From Arthrobacter bambusae (GTDB lineage: Bacteria; Actinomycetota; Actinomycetes; Actinomycetales; Micrococcaceae): 64,000 nt of DNA. The position numbers and the translations under genes were made by a program. Shown piece after piece: positions 1-9,266 of this stretch. The stretch is from assembly GCF_030812595.1 (NCBI RefSeq), contig NZ_JAUSSZ010000007.1, positions 169,224 through 233,223 on the forward strand, in the 5' to 3' direction. The first letter of the stretch is position 1. The number at the start of each line of letters is the position of its first letter. The notes beneath the pieces were generated by a model. The model saw only the letters and a list, made by a program, of their open reading frames with translations, had not been told where the DNA came from and made no database searches.

Positions 1-1584
1 GTTTTCGAAATCAACGGCAAACTGCTGGTAGTCGACTGCGGCGTTCTCTTCCCTGAAGAGACCCAGCCGGGTGTCGACCTTATCCTGCCAGATTTCTCGT
101 ACATCGAGGACAGGCTGGACGACGTAGTCGCCATCGTCCTGACGCACGGCCATGAAGACCATATCGGCGCTGTGCCGTACCTTCTGCGCCTGCGTCCGGA
201 CCTGCCATTGGTCGGTTCCCAGCTGACGCTTGCCCTGGTTGAGGCCAAACTCCAGGAACACCGGATCAAGCCGTACACACTCACGGTTTCGGAACAGCAG
301 GTGGAGCAGTTCGGACCCTTCGAATGCGAATTCGTTGCCGTCAACCACTCCATTCCGGATGCCTTGGCCGTCTTCATCCGCACCGCCGGCGGCAATGTCC
401 TGCACACGGGCGACTTCAAGATGGACCAGTTGCCCCTCGACGGCCGCATCACGGACCTGCGCCACTTCGGCCGCCTCGGCGAAGAAGGGGTGGACCTGTT
501 CATGGCCGACTCCACCAACGCGGATGTCCCCGGCTTTACCACGGCGGAAAAGGAAATCGGTCCCACCCTGGACCGCTTGTTCGGCCAGGCCAAGAAGCGG
601 ATCATCGTCGCGTCCTTCTCCTCGCACGTCCACCGGGTGCAGCAAGTGCTCGACGCCGCCGCGAAGCACGGCCGCAACGTCGCCTTCGTGGGCCGGTCCA
701 TGGTGCGCAACATGGCCATTGCCGCGAAACTGGGCTACCTTGACGTCCCGCCAGGCATCCTCGTGGACATCAAGAACATCGAGAACCTTCCGGACCACCG
801 CGTGGTCCTGATGTCCACGGGCTCCCAGGGCGAACCCATGGCGGCGCTATCGCGGATGGCCAACGGGGACCACCGCGTGGTTGTGGGACAGGGCGATACC
901 GTCATCCTGGCCTCGAGCCTCATCCCGGGCAACGAGAACGCGGTCTTCCGCATCATCAACGGGCTGCTAAAACTCGGCGCCGACGTCGTCCACAAGGGCA
1001 ACGCCAAGGTGCACGTTTCCGGTCACGCCGCCGCGGGCGAACTACTTTACTGCTACAACATCCTCAAGCCCCTGAACGCGATGCCCGTGCATGGCGAAAC
1101 CCGTCACCTGATTGCCAACGGCAACCTGGCGGAGGAATCCGGCATTCCCTCTGATCGCGTGATCCTCAGCGACAACGGCACGGTCATTGACGTCAGGGAC
1201 CACAAAGCCAACGTCGTGGGCCAGGTGGAAGTTGGCTTCGTGTATGTGGATGGCTCCAGCGTGGGGGAAATCACCGACGCCGACCTCAAGGACCGCAGGA
1301 TCCTTGGCGACGAGGGCTTCATCTCCGTTATCACCGTGATCAACCGGACCACCGGCAAGATCGTCTCGGGCCCGGAAATCCACGCCCGCGGCGTAGCTGA
1401 GGACGATTCCGTCTTTGATGAGATCATCCCCAAGATCAACGCTGCCCTCGAAGACGCAGTGCTCCACCACGCTGACCACACCAACCACCAGCTCCAGCAA
1501 GTGGTCCGTCGTGTGATCGGCACGTGGGTCAACCGCAAGCTTCGCCGGCGTCCCATGATCATCCCGTTGGTTCTGGAAGCGTAG
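1..1584 (+). CDS. rnj: Ribonuclease J (5' end lies outside the window)
   Basis: The frame is open from base 1, so the N-terminus is missing; about 527 residues are visible. It is a metallo-beta-lactamase-fold nuclease: the metal-binding HGHEDH motif is encoded near 145-165, followed by the beta-CASP region and a C-terminal domain. The family matures and degrades RNA using endonuclease and 5'-3' exonuclease activity in the cytoplasm. The neighbour ftsK matches the actinobacterial order rnj...ftsK seen in mycobacteria. A strong hairpin directly follows the stop codon, so transcription probably ends here. Family assignment is secure; only the start is unseen. Confidence 0.95.
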   Translation, partial: VFEINGKLLVVDCGVLFPEETQPGVDLILPDFSYIEDRLDDVVAIVLTHGHEDHIGAVPYLLRLRPDLPLVGSQLTLALVEAKLQEHRIKPYTLTVSEQQVEQFGPFECEFVAVNHSIPDALAVFIRTAGGNVLHTGDFKMDQLPLDGRITDLRHFGRLGEEGVDLFMADSTNADVPGFTTAEKEIGPTLDRLFGQAKKRIIVASFSSHVHRVQQVLDAAAKHGRNVAFVGRSMVRNMAIAAKLGYLDVPPGILVDIKNIENLPDHRVVLMSTGSQGEPMAALSRMANGDHRVVVGQGDTVILASSLIPGNENAVFRIINGLLKLGADVVHKGNAKVHVSGHAAAGELLYCYNILKPLNAMPVHGETRHLIANGNLAEESGIPSDRVILSDNGTVIDVRDHKANVVGQVEVGFVYVDGSSVGEITDADLKDRRILGDEGFISVITVINRTTGKIVSGPEIHARGVAEDDSVFDEIIPKINAALEDAVLHHADHTNHQLQQVVRRVIGTWVNRKLRRRPMIIPLVLEA

Positions 1585-1594
1585 CCCCAGTCCG

Positions 1595-1628
1595 CGAGAG
1601 GCCCGGTTCCGATGAACCGGGCCTCTCG
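1595..1628 (+). terminator. Rho-independent-like terminator after rnj
   Basis: A perfect 15-bp stem (1595-1609 with 1614-1628) closes on the four-base loop CGAT and is followed by TGTTT. It starts 11 bases after the rnj stop codon. The most upstream ATG of the ftsK frame (1612) lies inside this hairpin, which argues against that start. Confidence 0.85.
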
Positions 1629-1746
1629 TGTTTCAGGGGCCGGCTCGCCGAGAGGCAAGCCGCAGATCGTTCAACAAGGGCAACATGGTTCCTCAGCGCC
1701 CCTGAAATCCGCGGGTTTCCGGCCGGCTTGGGGTAGCGTGGCCGAT

Positions 1747-4605
1747 ATGGCGACTCGTACTACCTCCGCGCCTAGAGGCAGCTCCAATAGCAAACCCGCC
1801 GGGGCAGGTTCACGCCCGGGCAGCGGCCGGACCCAGGCTAAGACCGGCAGGAGCAGTACAGGCACGGCCCGCGGCAAGCAGGCCGCCGTCGTCGAACCCC
1901 AACAGCCGTGGATCCTGCGCGCGCTTGCCGGTGCCTGGCTGGGAATCGGGCACGTCGTGGGTGCGGGTATCCGCCGGATCGGCTATGACGTCAGTGACCT
2001 TGATCCCGCGGACCGCCGGGACGGCGCCGCGCTTTTCAACCTGGCGCTCGGTGTCTTCATCGCAACCTTCGCGTGGTGGGGCTTCAAAGGGTGGTTCCCG
2101 GATGTTGTCTACAGCATCGTCAACGGAACATTCGGCTGGGTGTCCCTGCTTCTGCCGCTCATGCTTTTCGTCTGCGCGTTCCGGCTTTTCCGGCAGCCGT
2201 GGGATGGCCGTGGCAACAACCGCGTAGGCATCGGATTCCTGATCATGGCGTTCGCCGGCACCGGCTTGGCCCACATCATCGGGGGGCAGCCGACTGTCGC
2301 CGATGGCTTCGAGGGCCTCCGGCGCGCCGGCGGGATGCTCGGTTTCCTCGCTGCCTCGCCCCTTGCCGCCATCCACCCTGTTGTCCCCATCATGGTCTAT
2401 GGCGCCTTGGCGTTCGTCTCCCTCTTGATAGTCACGGCCACGCCTTTCGGCGCCATTCCCCGGCGTATCCGCGGCGCGTACGAGCACCTCATGGGCGTCG
2501 ACCTGGTGGACGCCGACGCGCCTCGCGGCGATTCCCATGACCGCAGCTACCTCTACGAAAACGAGGCGGCCGCCGAACCGAAGAAGAGGCGCCGCAAACG
2601 CTTGTTCGGCAAGGACCACGGCGACGACCCCACCATTGACGGCTATGTCGGCGACGAGGCCTTCGAACACGCGATCGTCGACGACGACGTCCCTCCCGCG
2701 AAGGGCGTCCCGTCCGTCCCGCCCGGCGTGCGCAGGCCGACCCAGGCCGAAATCGCCGTCGAGAAGATCAAAGCCGCCCAGGGACTGGGAAGCCCGAAGC
2801 CGGTTGCTGACAACGCCACCGAAGCGATCCCGATGGTCCCCCCGGCCGCTCCGCCGGCTACTGTGCCGTCGACGCCGGTCAGCCCGCCACCGCCGCCCAC
2901 GCCCATCCCGCAGCGCACCGAACAACTTTCCCTCGCCGGCGACGTTACCTACACCCTGCCGTCCTCGGACAACCTGACTCCGGGGTCCATCCCGAAGGAG
3001 CGCACGGAAGCGAACGACGCCGTCGTGGCCGCCCTCACGGACACGATGCAGCAGTTCAACGTCGACGCCACTGTCACCGGCTTCAGCCGTGGCCCCACCG
3101 TGACCCGCTACGAGATCGAACTTGCTCCCGGCACCAAAGTAGAGCGCGTCACGGCCTTGTCCAAGAACATCTCCTATGCCGTGGCATCGAGTGATGTCCG
3201 TATCCTCAGCCCCATCCCGGGCAAGTCGGCCATCGGCATCGAGATTCCCAACACGGACCGCGAGACCGTGTCCCTCGGCGACGTCCTGCGCAGCCAGAAC
3301 GCAAGGCGGACGGACCACCCCATGGTGATGGGCGTCGGCAAGGACGTCGAGGGCGGCTACGTCGTCGCCAACCTCGCCAAGATGCCGCACCTGCTCGTCG
3401 CCGGTGCTACGGGTGCCGGTAAGTCGTCGTTCGTGAACTCCATGATCACGTCGATCCTGATGCGGGCAACACCCGATGAGGTCCGCATGGTCATGGTGGA
3501 TCCCAAGCGTGTTGAACTGACCGCGTATGAAGGTGTTCCGCACCTCATCACGCCCATCATCACCAACCCCAAGAAAGCCGCCGAGGCGCTCCAGTGGGTT
3601 GTCCGTGAAATGGACGCCCGCTACGACGACCTCGCGAACTACGGCTTCAAGCACATCGACGACTTCAACAAGGCCGTCCGCGCCGGCAAGGTCACTCCGC
3701 CGGTGGACTCCAAACGCGTGATCAAGCCGTACCCGTACTTGCTGGTGATTGTGGACGAGCTTGCCGACCTCATGATGGTGGCCCCGCGCGACGTCGAAGA
3801 CTCGATTGTCCGCATCACCCAGCTGGCCCGTGCTGCGGGCATCCACCTGGTCCTGGCCACCCAGCGCCCTTCCGTTGATGTCGTCACCGGCCTCATCAAG
3901 GCGAACGTCCCCTCGCGCATGGCGTTCGCTACCTCGTCCGTCACGGACTCGCGCGTGGTCCTGGACCAGCCGGGTGCGGAGAAACTCATTGGCCAGGGTG
4001 ACGCGCTCTTCCTGCCGATGGGCGCCTCCAAGGCGATGCGCGTGCAGGGCGCCTGGGTCAGCGAGTCCGAAATCCACCGGGTGGTGGAGCACGTCAAGGG
4101 CCAGCTCAAGGCCGTCTACCGTGACGATGTCGCCCCCGAGGCGCAGAAGAAGCAGATCGACGACGACATCGGAGACGATCTCGAAGTCCTGCTCCAGGCC
4201 ACCGAGCTCGTCGTCACCACCCAGTTCGGTTCGACGTCGATGCTGCAGCGCAAGCTCCGCGTCGGCTTCGCCAAGGCCGGCCGCCTCATGGACCTGCTGG
4301 AGTCGCGGGGCGTCGTGGGCCCGTCCGAGGGTTCCAAAGCCCGCGACGTGCTGGTCAAGCCGGACGACCTCGCTCCCGTGCTGGCAGCCATGAAGGGCCA
4401 GGAGGCTCCGGCTGCGCCGGACGCGCACACGGCCGCCCTGAGTGAGAACGCGAACGCGAACATCGCCGTCGGAGGCTACGCGGAGGACCTCGTGGCCGCT
4501 GATCTCGAGAACCGCAAGCAGGCCACGAACTACTACGACGGAGCGGATAGCCCCGACGACGAGGACGACGGCGGCGAAGACGCCTGGGCGCTGACCGGAC
4601 GGTAG
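1747..4605 (+). CDS. ftsK: DNA translocase FtsK/SpoIIIE
   Basis: This septum-located, ATP-driven DNA pump moves chromosome termini through the closing division septum. From the ATG at 1747 it has 952 residues. A basic low-complexity N-terminus is followed by several hydrophobic membrane segments (roughly residues 75-230), a charged and Pro-rich linker, and the motor domain. The motor has Walker A GATGAGKSS (about 553-561) and Walker B IVDE (about 668-671). A winged-helix gamma domain, which reads polar DNA motifs, sits near 805-870. The frame extends upstream to 1612, but that codon lies inside the rnj terminator, so 1747 is preferred; no strong ribosome site is visible there. Confidence 0.93.
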   Translation: MATRTTSAPRGSSNSKPAGAGSRPGSGRTQAKTGRSSTGTARGKQAAVVEPQQPWILRALAGAWLGIGHVVGAGIRRIGYDVSDLDPADRRDGAALFNLALGVFIATFAWWGFKGWFPDVVYSIVNGTFGWVSLLLPLMLFVCAFRLFRQPWDGRGNNRVGIGFLIMAFAGTGLAHIIGGQPTVADGFEGLRRAGGMLGFLAASPLAAIHPVVPIMVYGALAFVSLLIVTATPFGAIPRRIRGAYEHLMGVDLVDADAPRGDSHDRSYLYENEAAAEPKKRRRKRLFGKDHGDDPTIDGYVGDEAFEHAIVDDDVPPAKGVPSVPPGVRRPTQAEIAVEKIKAAQGLGSPKPVADNATEAIPMVPPAAPPATVPSTPVSPPPPPTPIPQRTEQLSLAGDVTYTLPSSDNLTPGSIPKERTEANDAVVAALTDTMQQFNVDATVTGFSRGPTVTRYEIELAPGTKVERVTALSKNISYAVASSDVRILSPIPGKSAIGIEIPNTDRETVSLGDVLRSQNARRTDHPMVMGVGKDVEGGYVVANLAKMPHLLVAGATGAGKSSFVNSMITSILMRATPDEVRMVMVDPKRVELTAYEGVPHLITPIITNPKKAAEALQWVVREMDARYDDLANYGFKHIDDFNKAVRAGKVTPPVDSKRVIKPYPYLLVIVDELADLMMVAPRDVEDSIVRITQLARAAGIHLVLATQRPSVDVVTGLIKANVPSRMAFATSSVTDSRVVLDQPGAEKLIGQGDALFLPMGASKAMRVQGAWVSESEIHRVVEHVKGQLKAVYRDDVAPEAQKKQIDDDIGDDLEVLLQATELVVTTQFGSTSMLQRKLRVGFAKAGRLMDLLESRGVVGPSEGSKARDVLVKPDDLAPVLAAMKGQEAPAAPDAHTAALSENANANIAVGGYAEDLVAADLENRKQATNYYDGADSPDDEDDGGEDAWALTGR

Positions 4606-4614
4606 CCTAGAGGG

Positions 4615-5217
4615 GTGACTACATCCGAGGGCAGCAAAGCCAGTTCCAGCAGCTCCGATATCTGGAACCTGCCAAACATCCTGACGATGCTCCGGATTGT
4701 CCTGGTTCCGTTCTTCGTCTGGTTCCTTCTGGAGGACAACAGCCGCCACGGTATCTGGCGCTGGGCCGCCGTGGTTGCCTTCGCGGTGGCGATCTACACG
4801 GACAAGCTCGACGGCGACATCGCGCGGAGCCGCAACCTGGTCACCAACTTCGGCAAGATCGCGGACCCCATTGCCGACAAGTTGCTCATCGGCTCGGCAC
4901 TCGTTCTCCTGTCGGCACTGGGGGAGCTCCCGTGGTGGATCACCATCCTGATCCTGGTGCGCGAATGGGGAATCACCGCTTTGCGCTTCTTTGTCATCCG
5001 CTACGGCGTGATGCCGGCCTCGCGCGGCGGCAAGCTCAAGACTGCCGTCCAGACTGTCGCGATCTTCTTCTACATCCTGCCGCTGAATTCTTTCGCGCCA
5101 TGGCTCGTCAGCGTGGCCTTCCTGGTGATGATCGTCGCCCTCGTCATCACGGTGTGGACCGGCGTCGAATACGTGATTCAGGCCGCAAAACTCCGTGCGG
5201 CAGGGAAGCGGGCATGA
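4615..5217 (+). CDS. pgsA: CDP-diacylglycerol--glycerol-3-phosphate 3-phosphatidyltransferase
   Basis: The protein has 200 residues and 4-5 hydrophobic segments. The CDP-alcohol phosphotransferase signature D-G-x2-A-R-x8-G-x3-D-x3-D is complete at residues 66-88. It makes phosphatidylglycerol phosphate, the first committed step to phosphatidylglycerol and cardiolipin, at the membrane. The GTG start follows AGAGGGG and lies only 9 bases after ftsK, so co-transcription is likely. Its stop overlaps the next start (ATGA). Other CDP-alcohol transferases share the motif, but the close resemblance and the ftsK-pgsA-cinA order favour PgsA. Confidence 0.9.
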   Translation: MTTSEGSKASSSSSDIWNLPNILTMLRIVLVPFFVWFLLEDNSRHGIWRWAAVVAFAVAIYTDKLDGDIARSRNLVTNFGKIADPIADKLLIGSALVLLSALGELPWWITILILVREWGITALRFFVIRYGVMPASRGGKLKTAVQTVAIFFYILPLNSFAPWLVSVAFLVMIVALVITVWTGVEYVIQAAKLRAAGKRA

Positions 5218-5717
5218 GCCGTACCGCTGGGGAGGCTGCGGCGGCCGCCGTCGCCCTCGCCATCGAGCGGGGCATCACCGTCGCTACCGCGGAATCCCTG
5301 ACCGCCGGGCTGGTTGCCGCCACCCTCGCCGATACTCCGGGGGCGTCGGGCATGCTCCAGGGCGGGGTCGTCGCTTATCAGAACGCGGTCAAAGCCGGAA
5401 TACTGGGGGTGCCCGAAGAGCTGCTTTCCGCCGTCGGATCGGTCGACGCCGAAGTCGCGGCGGCAATGGCCGACGGCGCCCGGCGCGCGTGCGGGGCCGA
5501 CGTCGGGGTCTCCACTACCGGGGTTGCGGGGCCCTTGCCGCACGACGGGAAGCCGGTTGGCACCGTGTTCATCGGCGTCGCGACATCAGGCGGGGCTGCC
5601 GCCCATGCCTACAGCTTCGAGGGAGACCGGCCGGGTATCCGTGCGCAAGCCACCGTGGCAGCCTTGGAGCGCTTGTTGGAGTACCTTGTCCAAGCCGACC
5701 TACCACACGTAAAGTAG
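5214..5717 (+). CDS. pncC: CinA C-terminal-domain protein, nicotinamide-nucleotide amidohydrolase
   Basis: A stand-alone CinA C-terminal domain of 167 residues. It carries the family sequence AESLTAGLVAA near residue 24 and TTGVAGP near residue 100. PncC enzymes deamidate nicotinamide mononucleotide to nicotinate mononucleotide, feeding the pyridine-nucleotide salvage cycle. The ATG overlaps the pgsA stop, indicating translational coupling. The N-terminal COG1058 domain of full-length CinA is absent, which is common in actinobacteria. The enzyme activity is inferred from the family. Confidence 0.85.
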   Translation: MSRTAGEAAAAAVALAIERGITVATAESLTAGLVAATLADTPGASGMLQGGVVAYQNAVKAGILGVPEELLSAVGSVDAEVAAAMADGARRACGADVGVSTTGVAGPLPHDGKPVGTVFIGVATSGGAAAHAYSFEGDRPGIRAQATVAALERLLEYLVQADLPHVK

Positions 5718-5720
5718 CCG

Positions 5721-5746
5721 GGAACAAAAAGAGCGGCCCAATAGTT
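5721..5746 (+). promoter_or_regulatory. Candidate stress (SigH/SigR-type ECF) promoter for clgR
   Basis: GGAAC at 5721-5725 and GTT at 5744-5746 are separated by exactly 18 bases. This fits the GGAA(T/C)-N18/19-GTT promoter of the actinobacterial SigH/SigR group. It starts 4 bases after the pncC stop codon and lies about 200 bases upstream of clgR. clgR is a known target of such sigma factors in other actinobacteria. Short motifs like this occur by chance, so this is inference. Confidence 0.45.
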
Positions 5747-5758
5747 GTTACATTGTGT

Positions 5759-5779
5759 CGCCCCGGAACGGCCGGGGCG
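5759..5779 (+). other. GC hairpin in the clgR leader
   Basis: CGCCCCGG (5759-5766) pairs perfectly with CCGGGGCG (5772-5779) around a five-base loop. There is no T-tract, so it is a weak terminator candidate for pncC. It falls inside the leader of any transcript from the promoter at 5721. Confidence 0.4.
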
Positions 5780-5942
5780 CCTAGGATGTAGAAAACGACC
5801 GGTACACCGGGAAGGTGAACCGGACTCACGAGGGAGCAAGGCGATACAGATGGTTAAGCAGCCCGTATCCGTAAACGGCGTTGTCCGCTGGAAGGATGTG
5901 GGCTTGGCCGAGAAGGCACCGAGCGAACAGAAGGAGCGCAAA

Positions 5943-6302
5943 ATGGTTGTACTGCGTCACGAGATCGGTGATGTCCTGCGCGATGTCCGTCAGCGCCAGG
6001 GCCGTACGCTCCGCGAAGTCTCGCACAGCGCCCGCGTTTCCCTTGGCTACCTGAGCGAAGTTGAGCGTGGCCAGAAGGAAGCATCCTCAGAGTTGTTGTC
6101 CTCGATCTGCTCAGCCTTGGACGTTCCGCTGTCCGGGATGCTCCGCGAAGTCAGCGACAGGGTTGCAGTCGCCGAAGGCGTGGCTGTTCCGGATACTGTC
6201 CCGCAGGAATTCGCCCAGCGTTACGGCCGCGATCTCGACCGCGAGCTCAGGGCGGAACTGAACGACGATTTCACCCAGGGCATGCTCTCGGGAGCCCGCT
6301 AG
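5943..6302 (+). CDS. clgR: ClgR-type XRE-family transcriptional regulator
   Basis: A 119-residue DNA-binding protein with an XRE helix-turn-helix at roughly residues 10-65; the core around [15 protein letters not shown] is highly conserved in ClgR. ClgR activates clp protease and other proteostasis genes and is itself a Clp substrate in corynebacteria. The start at 5943 has AAGGAG (5931-5936) at ideal spacing; an in-frame ATG at 5850 would add 31 residues with a weaker site. The position after pgsA-cinA is the same as in M. tuberculosis. The C-terminus ends in GAR, so a hydrophobic degradation tag is not obvious. Confidence 0.88.
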   Translation: MVVLRHEIGDVLRDVRQRQGRTLREVSHSARVSLGYLSEVERGQKEASSELLSSICSALDVPLSGMLREVSDRVAVAEGVAVPDTVPQEFAQRYGRDLDRELRAELNDDFTQGMLSGAR

Positions 6303-6334
6303 GCGGACCAACCCCGGCAAAGAAAACCCCGGCA

Positions 6335-6370
6335 AAGAAGGAGGACCTCCGATTGGAGGTCCTCCTTCTT
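6335..6370 (+). terminator. Strong bidirectional terminator between clgR and the marR-type gene
   Basis: A perfect 16-bp stem (6335-6350 with 6355-6370) around the loop GATT is followed by GTGTTTGTGT. It lies between the convergent ends of clgR (+) and the MarR gene (-). AA at its left foot gives U residues for the opposite direction, so it can serve both genes. Confidence 0.85.
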
Positions 6371-6402
6371 GTGTTTGTGTCTGTGTCTATCGCTTCGTGG
6401 GG

Positions 6403-6909
6403 TCAGTCCTTGCCGATTCCTTCGCCGTAGGCGACGTTGAGCCGCTCAATGTATTCCGCCAGCGTCTGGATTTCTTCCAGCGGCCACTCGCCGAGGCGTT
6501 CCCGGAATACCTGCCGGCGTGCGTCCTGGACCTGGTGCATCTTTTCTTCGCCCTTGGGGGTGAGCCTGATCGATTGTGCGCGGCCATCTTGGGGGTCGGC
6601 CTCTTTGTAGACCATGCCGATGCTCTCCAGGAATGCGATCTGGCGGCTCACCGATGGCTTCCCGACGCCGATGCACGAGGCGAGCTCCGTCAGGCGAATG
6701 GGACCCTCCGTCCGAATGATCGACATCAGTCCGTAAGCGGCTGGTTCCATATCGGGATGGACCTGGCGGGATAACTGGTGGGACAGCGAGCGTGCGCGTC
6801 GCCAGAACATGCTCAGCTGGTGTTCCACCTGCCGGAGGGCGGCGTCGACGTTGTCGCCTGCCTCCACCATCTCAGGTGCGTCGTCGGGAGTGTTGCTCAT
6901 GACAACCAT
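6403..6909 (-). CDS. MarR-family transcriptional regulator
   Basis: A winged-helix dimer of 168 residues if it starts at 6909. The recognition region IRLTELASCIGVGKPSVSRQIAFLESIGMV and the wing (KEADPQDGRAQSIRLTPKG) are typical of MarR. Such proteins usually repress a divergent or nearby gene and release DNA on ligand binding; no target can be named here. ATG codons at 6927, 6909 and 6900 are in frame; 6909 has GGGAG about 11 bases upstream. A 7-bp inverted repeat at its 5' end suggests autoregulation. It diverges from the DUF3046 gene. Confidence 0.85.
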   Translation of the reverse strand: MVVMSNTPDDAPEMVEAGDNVDAALRQVEHQLSMFWRRARSLSHQLSRQVHPDMEPAAYGLMSIIRTEGPIRLTELASCIGVGKPSVSRQIAFLESIGMVYKEADPQDGRAQSIRLTPKGEEKMHQVQDARRQVFRERLGEWPLEEIQTLAEYIERLNVAYGEGIGKD

Positions 6910-6911
6910 TC

Positions 6912-6938
6912 TAGAGTCAGCTCCCATGAGAGACTCTA
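6912..6938. promoter_or_regulatory. Inverted repeat, candidate MarR operator
   Basis: TAGAGTC (6912-6918) and GACTCTA (6932-6938) form a perfect 7-bp dyad with 13 bases between. It sits between the MarR start and the divergent DUF3046 start, where an autoregulatory operator would be expected. The arm spacing is about two helical turns. Function is inferred. Confidence 0.4.
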
Positions 6939-6941
6939 TTG

Positions 6942-7181
6942 GTGCGGATCAGTGACTTCTGGCGGCTGATGGACGATGAATTCGGGGCTGGCTACTCCCG
7001 GGTCCTCAGCAGTTCCCTTGTATTGGCCGGCGTCGGAGGACGTACGGCAGATGACGCCTTGGCGGCGGGCTACAACCCCCGCGACGTCTGGCTTGCCTTG
7101 TGCGATGTCCAGGACGTTCCTCCGGAGCGACGGCTAGGCAGGGACATCAAGCCCTCCGACAAGGGCTCAGGGACGTTCTGA
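6942..7181 (+). CDS. DUF3046 family protein
   Basis: A 79-residue protein beginning RISDFWRLMDDEFG after the initiator, typical of DUF3046, a small actinobacterial family of unknown function regularly found just upstream of recA. The GTG at 6942 is preferred over the adjacent TTG at 6939. No membrane segment or cysteine cluster is present. The conserved link with recA hints at a connection to DNA metabolism but does not prove one. Confidence 0.8.
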   Translation: MRISDFWRLMDDEFGAGYSRVLSSSLVLAGVGGRTADDALAAGYNPRDVWLALCDVQDVPPERRLGRDIKPSDKGSGTF

Positions 7182-7215
7182 ATTCCGGTTCCCGGCGGAC
7201 ACGCCCGCAAGGCTG

Positions 7216-7245
7216 TTCGAATATCTGTTCGGATGAGGCTATGCT
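7216..7245 (+). promoter_or_regulatory. LexA (SOS) box and promoter of recA
   Basis: TCGAATATCTGTTCGG at 7217-7232 matches the Gram-positive/actinobacterial LexA box TCGAAC-N4-GTTCGA with two mismatches. A -10-like TATGCT lies at 7240-7245, 18 bases after TTCGAA, so bound LexA would cover the -35 region. It lies about 190 bases upstream of recA. The remaining leader (7246-7421) shows no gene. Confidence 0.8.
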
Positions 7246-7421
7246 CCTTTCAGAGGAAAATTGACCCTAACGGACCGGTTTTCGCCTTATTCGAGTCCTG
7301 TGGTTATCCACATAGACGACGTCGCACGCAATATTGTCGGCAGCTCGTACTAGCGTCGGATGAGACAGGAAAGCGGCCGCTCAGGCCAGTCCACAGCGAG
7401 AAAGCATCAGAGGTGTGAACC

Positions 7422-8468
7422 ATGGCGGCAAATCAGGATCGTGAGAAGGCGCTCGAGGCAGCGCTTGCCCAGATCGACAAGCAATTCGGCAAGGGCTCGG
7501 TCATGCGCCTCGGAGACGAAGTCCGGGCGCCGATCGAGGTTATCCCGACCGGCTCCATCGCCTTGGACGTCGCTCTTGGCATTGGTGGTTTGCCTCGTGG
7601 CCGTGTCGTCGAAATTTACGGTCCTGAATCCTCCGGTAAGACCACCGTCGCGCTTCACGCCGTGGCCAACGCCCAGCGCCAGGGCGGCATTGCGGCCTTC
7701 ATCGACGCCGAGCACGCCCTCGATCCCGAGTACGCGGCGAAATTGGGTGTCGATACCGATGCCCTCTTGGTTTCGCAGCCGGATACCGGTGAGCAGGCGC
7801 TTGAGATCATGGACATGCTGGTCGGCTCGGGGTCCCTGGACATTGTCGTAATCGACTCCGTCGCCGCGTTGGTTCCCCGCGCTGAAATCGAAGGCGAAAT
7901 GGGTGACTCCCACGTCGGCCTGCAGGCCCGCCTGATGAGCCAGGCCCTGCGTAAGATCACCGGCCGGCTGAGCCAAACGAAGACCACAGCTATCTTCATC
8001 AACCAGCTCCGCGAGAAGATCGGCGTTTTCTTCGGCTCCCCGGAAACCACTACCGGTGGTAAGGCCCTGAAGTTCTACGCCTCCATCCGCATCGACGTCC
8101 GGCGCATCCAGACCCTGAAGGAAGGCGCGGATTCGGTAGGTAACCGCACCAAGGCCAAGATCGTCAAAAACAAGATGGCTCCGCCCTTCAAGGTCGCTGA
8201 GTTCGACATCATCTACGGCCAGGGCATTTCCCGTGAGGGCGGCATTATCGACATGGGCGTCGAGCACGGCATCATCAAGAAGTCCGGTTCATGGTTCACC
8301 TATGACGGTGACCAGCTGGGACAGGGCATGGAGAACTCCCGCCGCTTCCTTCGGGACAACCCGGAGCTGGCCGCGGACCTCGAGCGGCTCATCAAGGAAA
8401 AGCTTGGCGTCGGAGTCAAGCCTGCCGAAGCCGAGGCCTCGCCAAAGCTGAAGGCCGTTGACGGCTAG
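7422..8468 (+). CDS. recA: Recombinase RecA
   Basis: A 348-residue RecA with Walker A GPESSGKT (67-74), the Q-rich L2 loop region ([10 protein letters not shown]) and a typical acidic/lysine-rich C-terminus. It forms the ATP-dependent strand-exchange filament and stimulates LexA self-cleavage. No intein is present, unlike in some mycobacteria. Upstream is a LexA box; downstream, recX overlaps its last codons. Confidence 0.98.
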   Translation: MAANQDREKALEAALAQIDKQFGKGSVMRLGDEVRAPIEVIPTGSIALDVALGIGGLPRGRVVEIYGPESSGKTTVALHAVANAQRQGGIAAFIDAEHALDPEYAAKLGVDTDALLVSQPDTGEQALEIMDMLVGSGSLDIVVIDSVAALVPRAEIEGEMGDSHVGLQARLMSQALRKITGRLSQTKTTAIFINQLREKIGVFFGSPETTTGGKALKFYASIRIDVRRIQTLKEGADSVGNRTKAKIVKNKMAPPFKVAEFDIIYGQGISREGGIIDMGVEHGIIKKSGSWFTYDGDQLGQGMENSRRFLRDNPELAADLERLIKEKLGVGVKPAEAEASPKLKAVDG

Positions 8469-9138
8469 GCGTCTGGGCTCCTCCCGGTCCTCAAGTGCTT
8501 CCCGTTCTTCGGGCCGTACTCCAGCTTCGGAATCCGGAGAGGCCGGCCGGTCTTGGGGTCCGTCTGCGGATTCCTCCGTGGCGGCTGACCCCGAGGCCAC
8601 TCCGGAATCGGTAGCGCGGGCCATTGTGCTCCGCCAACTGACCAACTCGCCCAAGAGCAGGCTTCAGCTCGCGCGCAAGCTAGCTGAGCGGAACGTGCCG
8701 GAAGATGTGGCCGAAGCCGTGTTGGACCGTTTCGAGGAAGTCCGGCTCATCGACGACGCCGACTTCGCCGAGATGTGGGTGCGCAGCCGTGCGCAGTCGC
8801 GGAAACTGGCCCGGGGTGCCTTGAGGCGTGAATTGGCGGACAAGGGAATCGACCCCGAAACGGCGGAGCAGGCGCTGGCGCAAGTAAGCGATGACGATGA
8901 GCGAAACGCGGCCAGGGAGTTGGTCGCCCGCCGTTTGAGGTCCGGCACGGATCTTTCCGACAGGACCGAGCGTGACAGGCAGACCCGCCGGCTCGCGTCG
9001 ATGCTTGCCCGCAAGGGCTACCAGCCATCGGCGGCCTTCGCGATCGTTTGTGAGGTGCTGGACGAAACCTTGGCGGGGGAGTCAGAAGCGCGCAACGCAT
9101 GGGAAAGCGCCGGTCCTGAAGTGGACGACATCGGCTAG
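8458..9138 (+). CDS. recX: Regulatory protein RecX
   Basis: 226 residues from a TTG at 8458 that overlaps the recA end by 11 bases. The three-helix repeats of RecX are visible from about residue 45 ([57 protein letters not shown]). RecX limits RecA filament growth. The first ~40 residues are Ser/Arg-rich; an in-frame GTG at 8578 would remove them, so the start is uncertain. Overlap with recA implies coupled, SOS-inducible expression. Confidence 0.88.
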   Translation: MTARRLGSSRSSSASRSSGRTPASESGEAGRSWGPSADSSVAADPEATPESVARAIVLRQLTNSPKSRLQLARKLAERNVPEDVAEAVLDRFEEVRLIDDADFAEMWVRSRAQSRKLARGALRRELADKGIDPETAEQALAQVSDDDERNAARELVARRLRSGTDLSDRTERDRQTRRLASMLARKGYQPSAAFAIVCEVLDETLAGESEARNAWESAGPEVDDIG

Positions 9139-9266
9139 CCGGTGTTGCGTGGAAACTGAGAGCTTCCTGTGAGTATTGCCCGCGGCGGTCGGGTTGGCGC
9201 GGTTCTTGAGGGTCGTCGGCTATGGTTCTGGACTAGTGTTCCGAGTCGGAAAGCAGGTCAGGTCCA

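Noticed and set aside
1612..1746. Longer N-terminus for FtsK
   Set aside because: The upstream ATG lies inside the rnj terminator hairpin.
1810..4749. 979-codon open frame on the minus strand
   Set aside because: It is the antisense shadow of ftsK; composition follows the codon bias of the sense gene, and the sense product has intact motifs.
7246..7421. Small gene in the recA leader
   Set aside because: The 61-codon frame at 7233 begins within the promoter and resembles no family.
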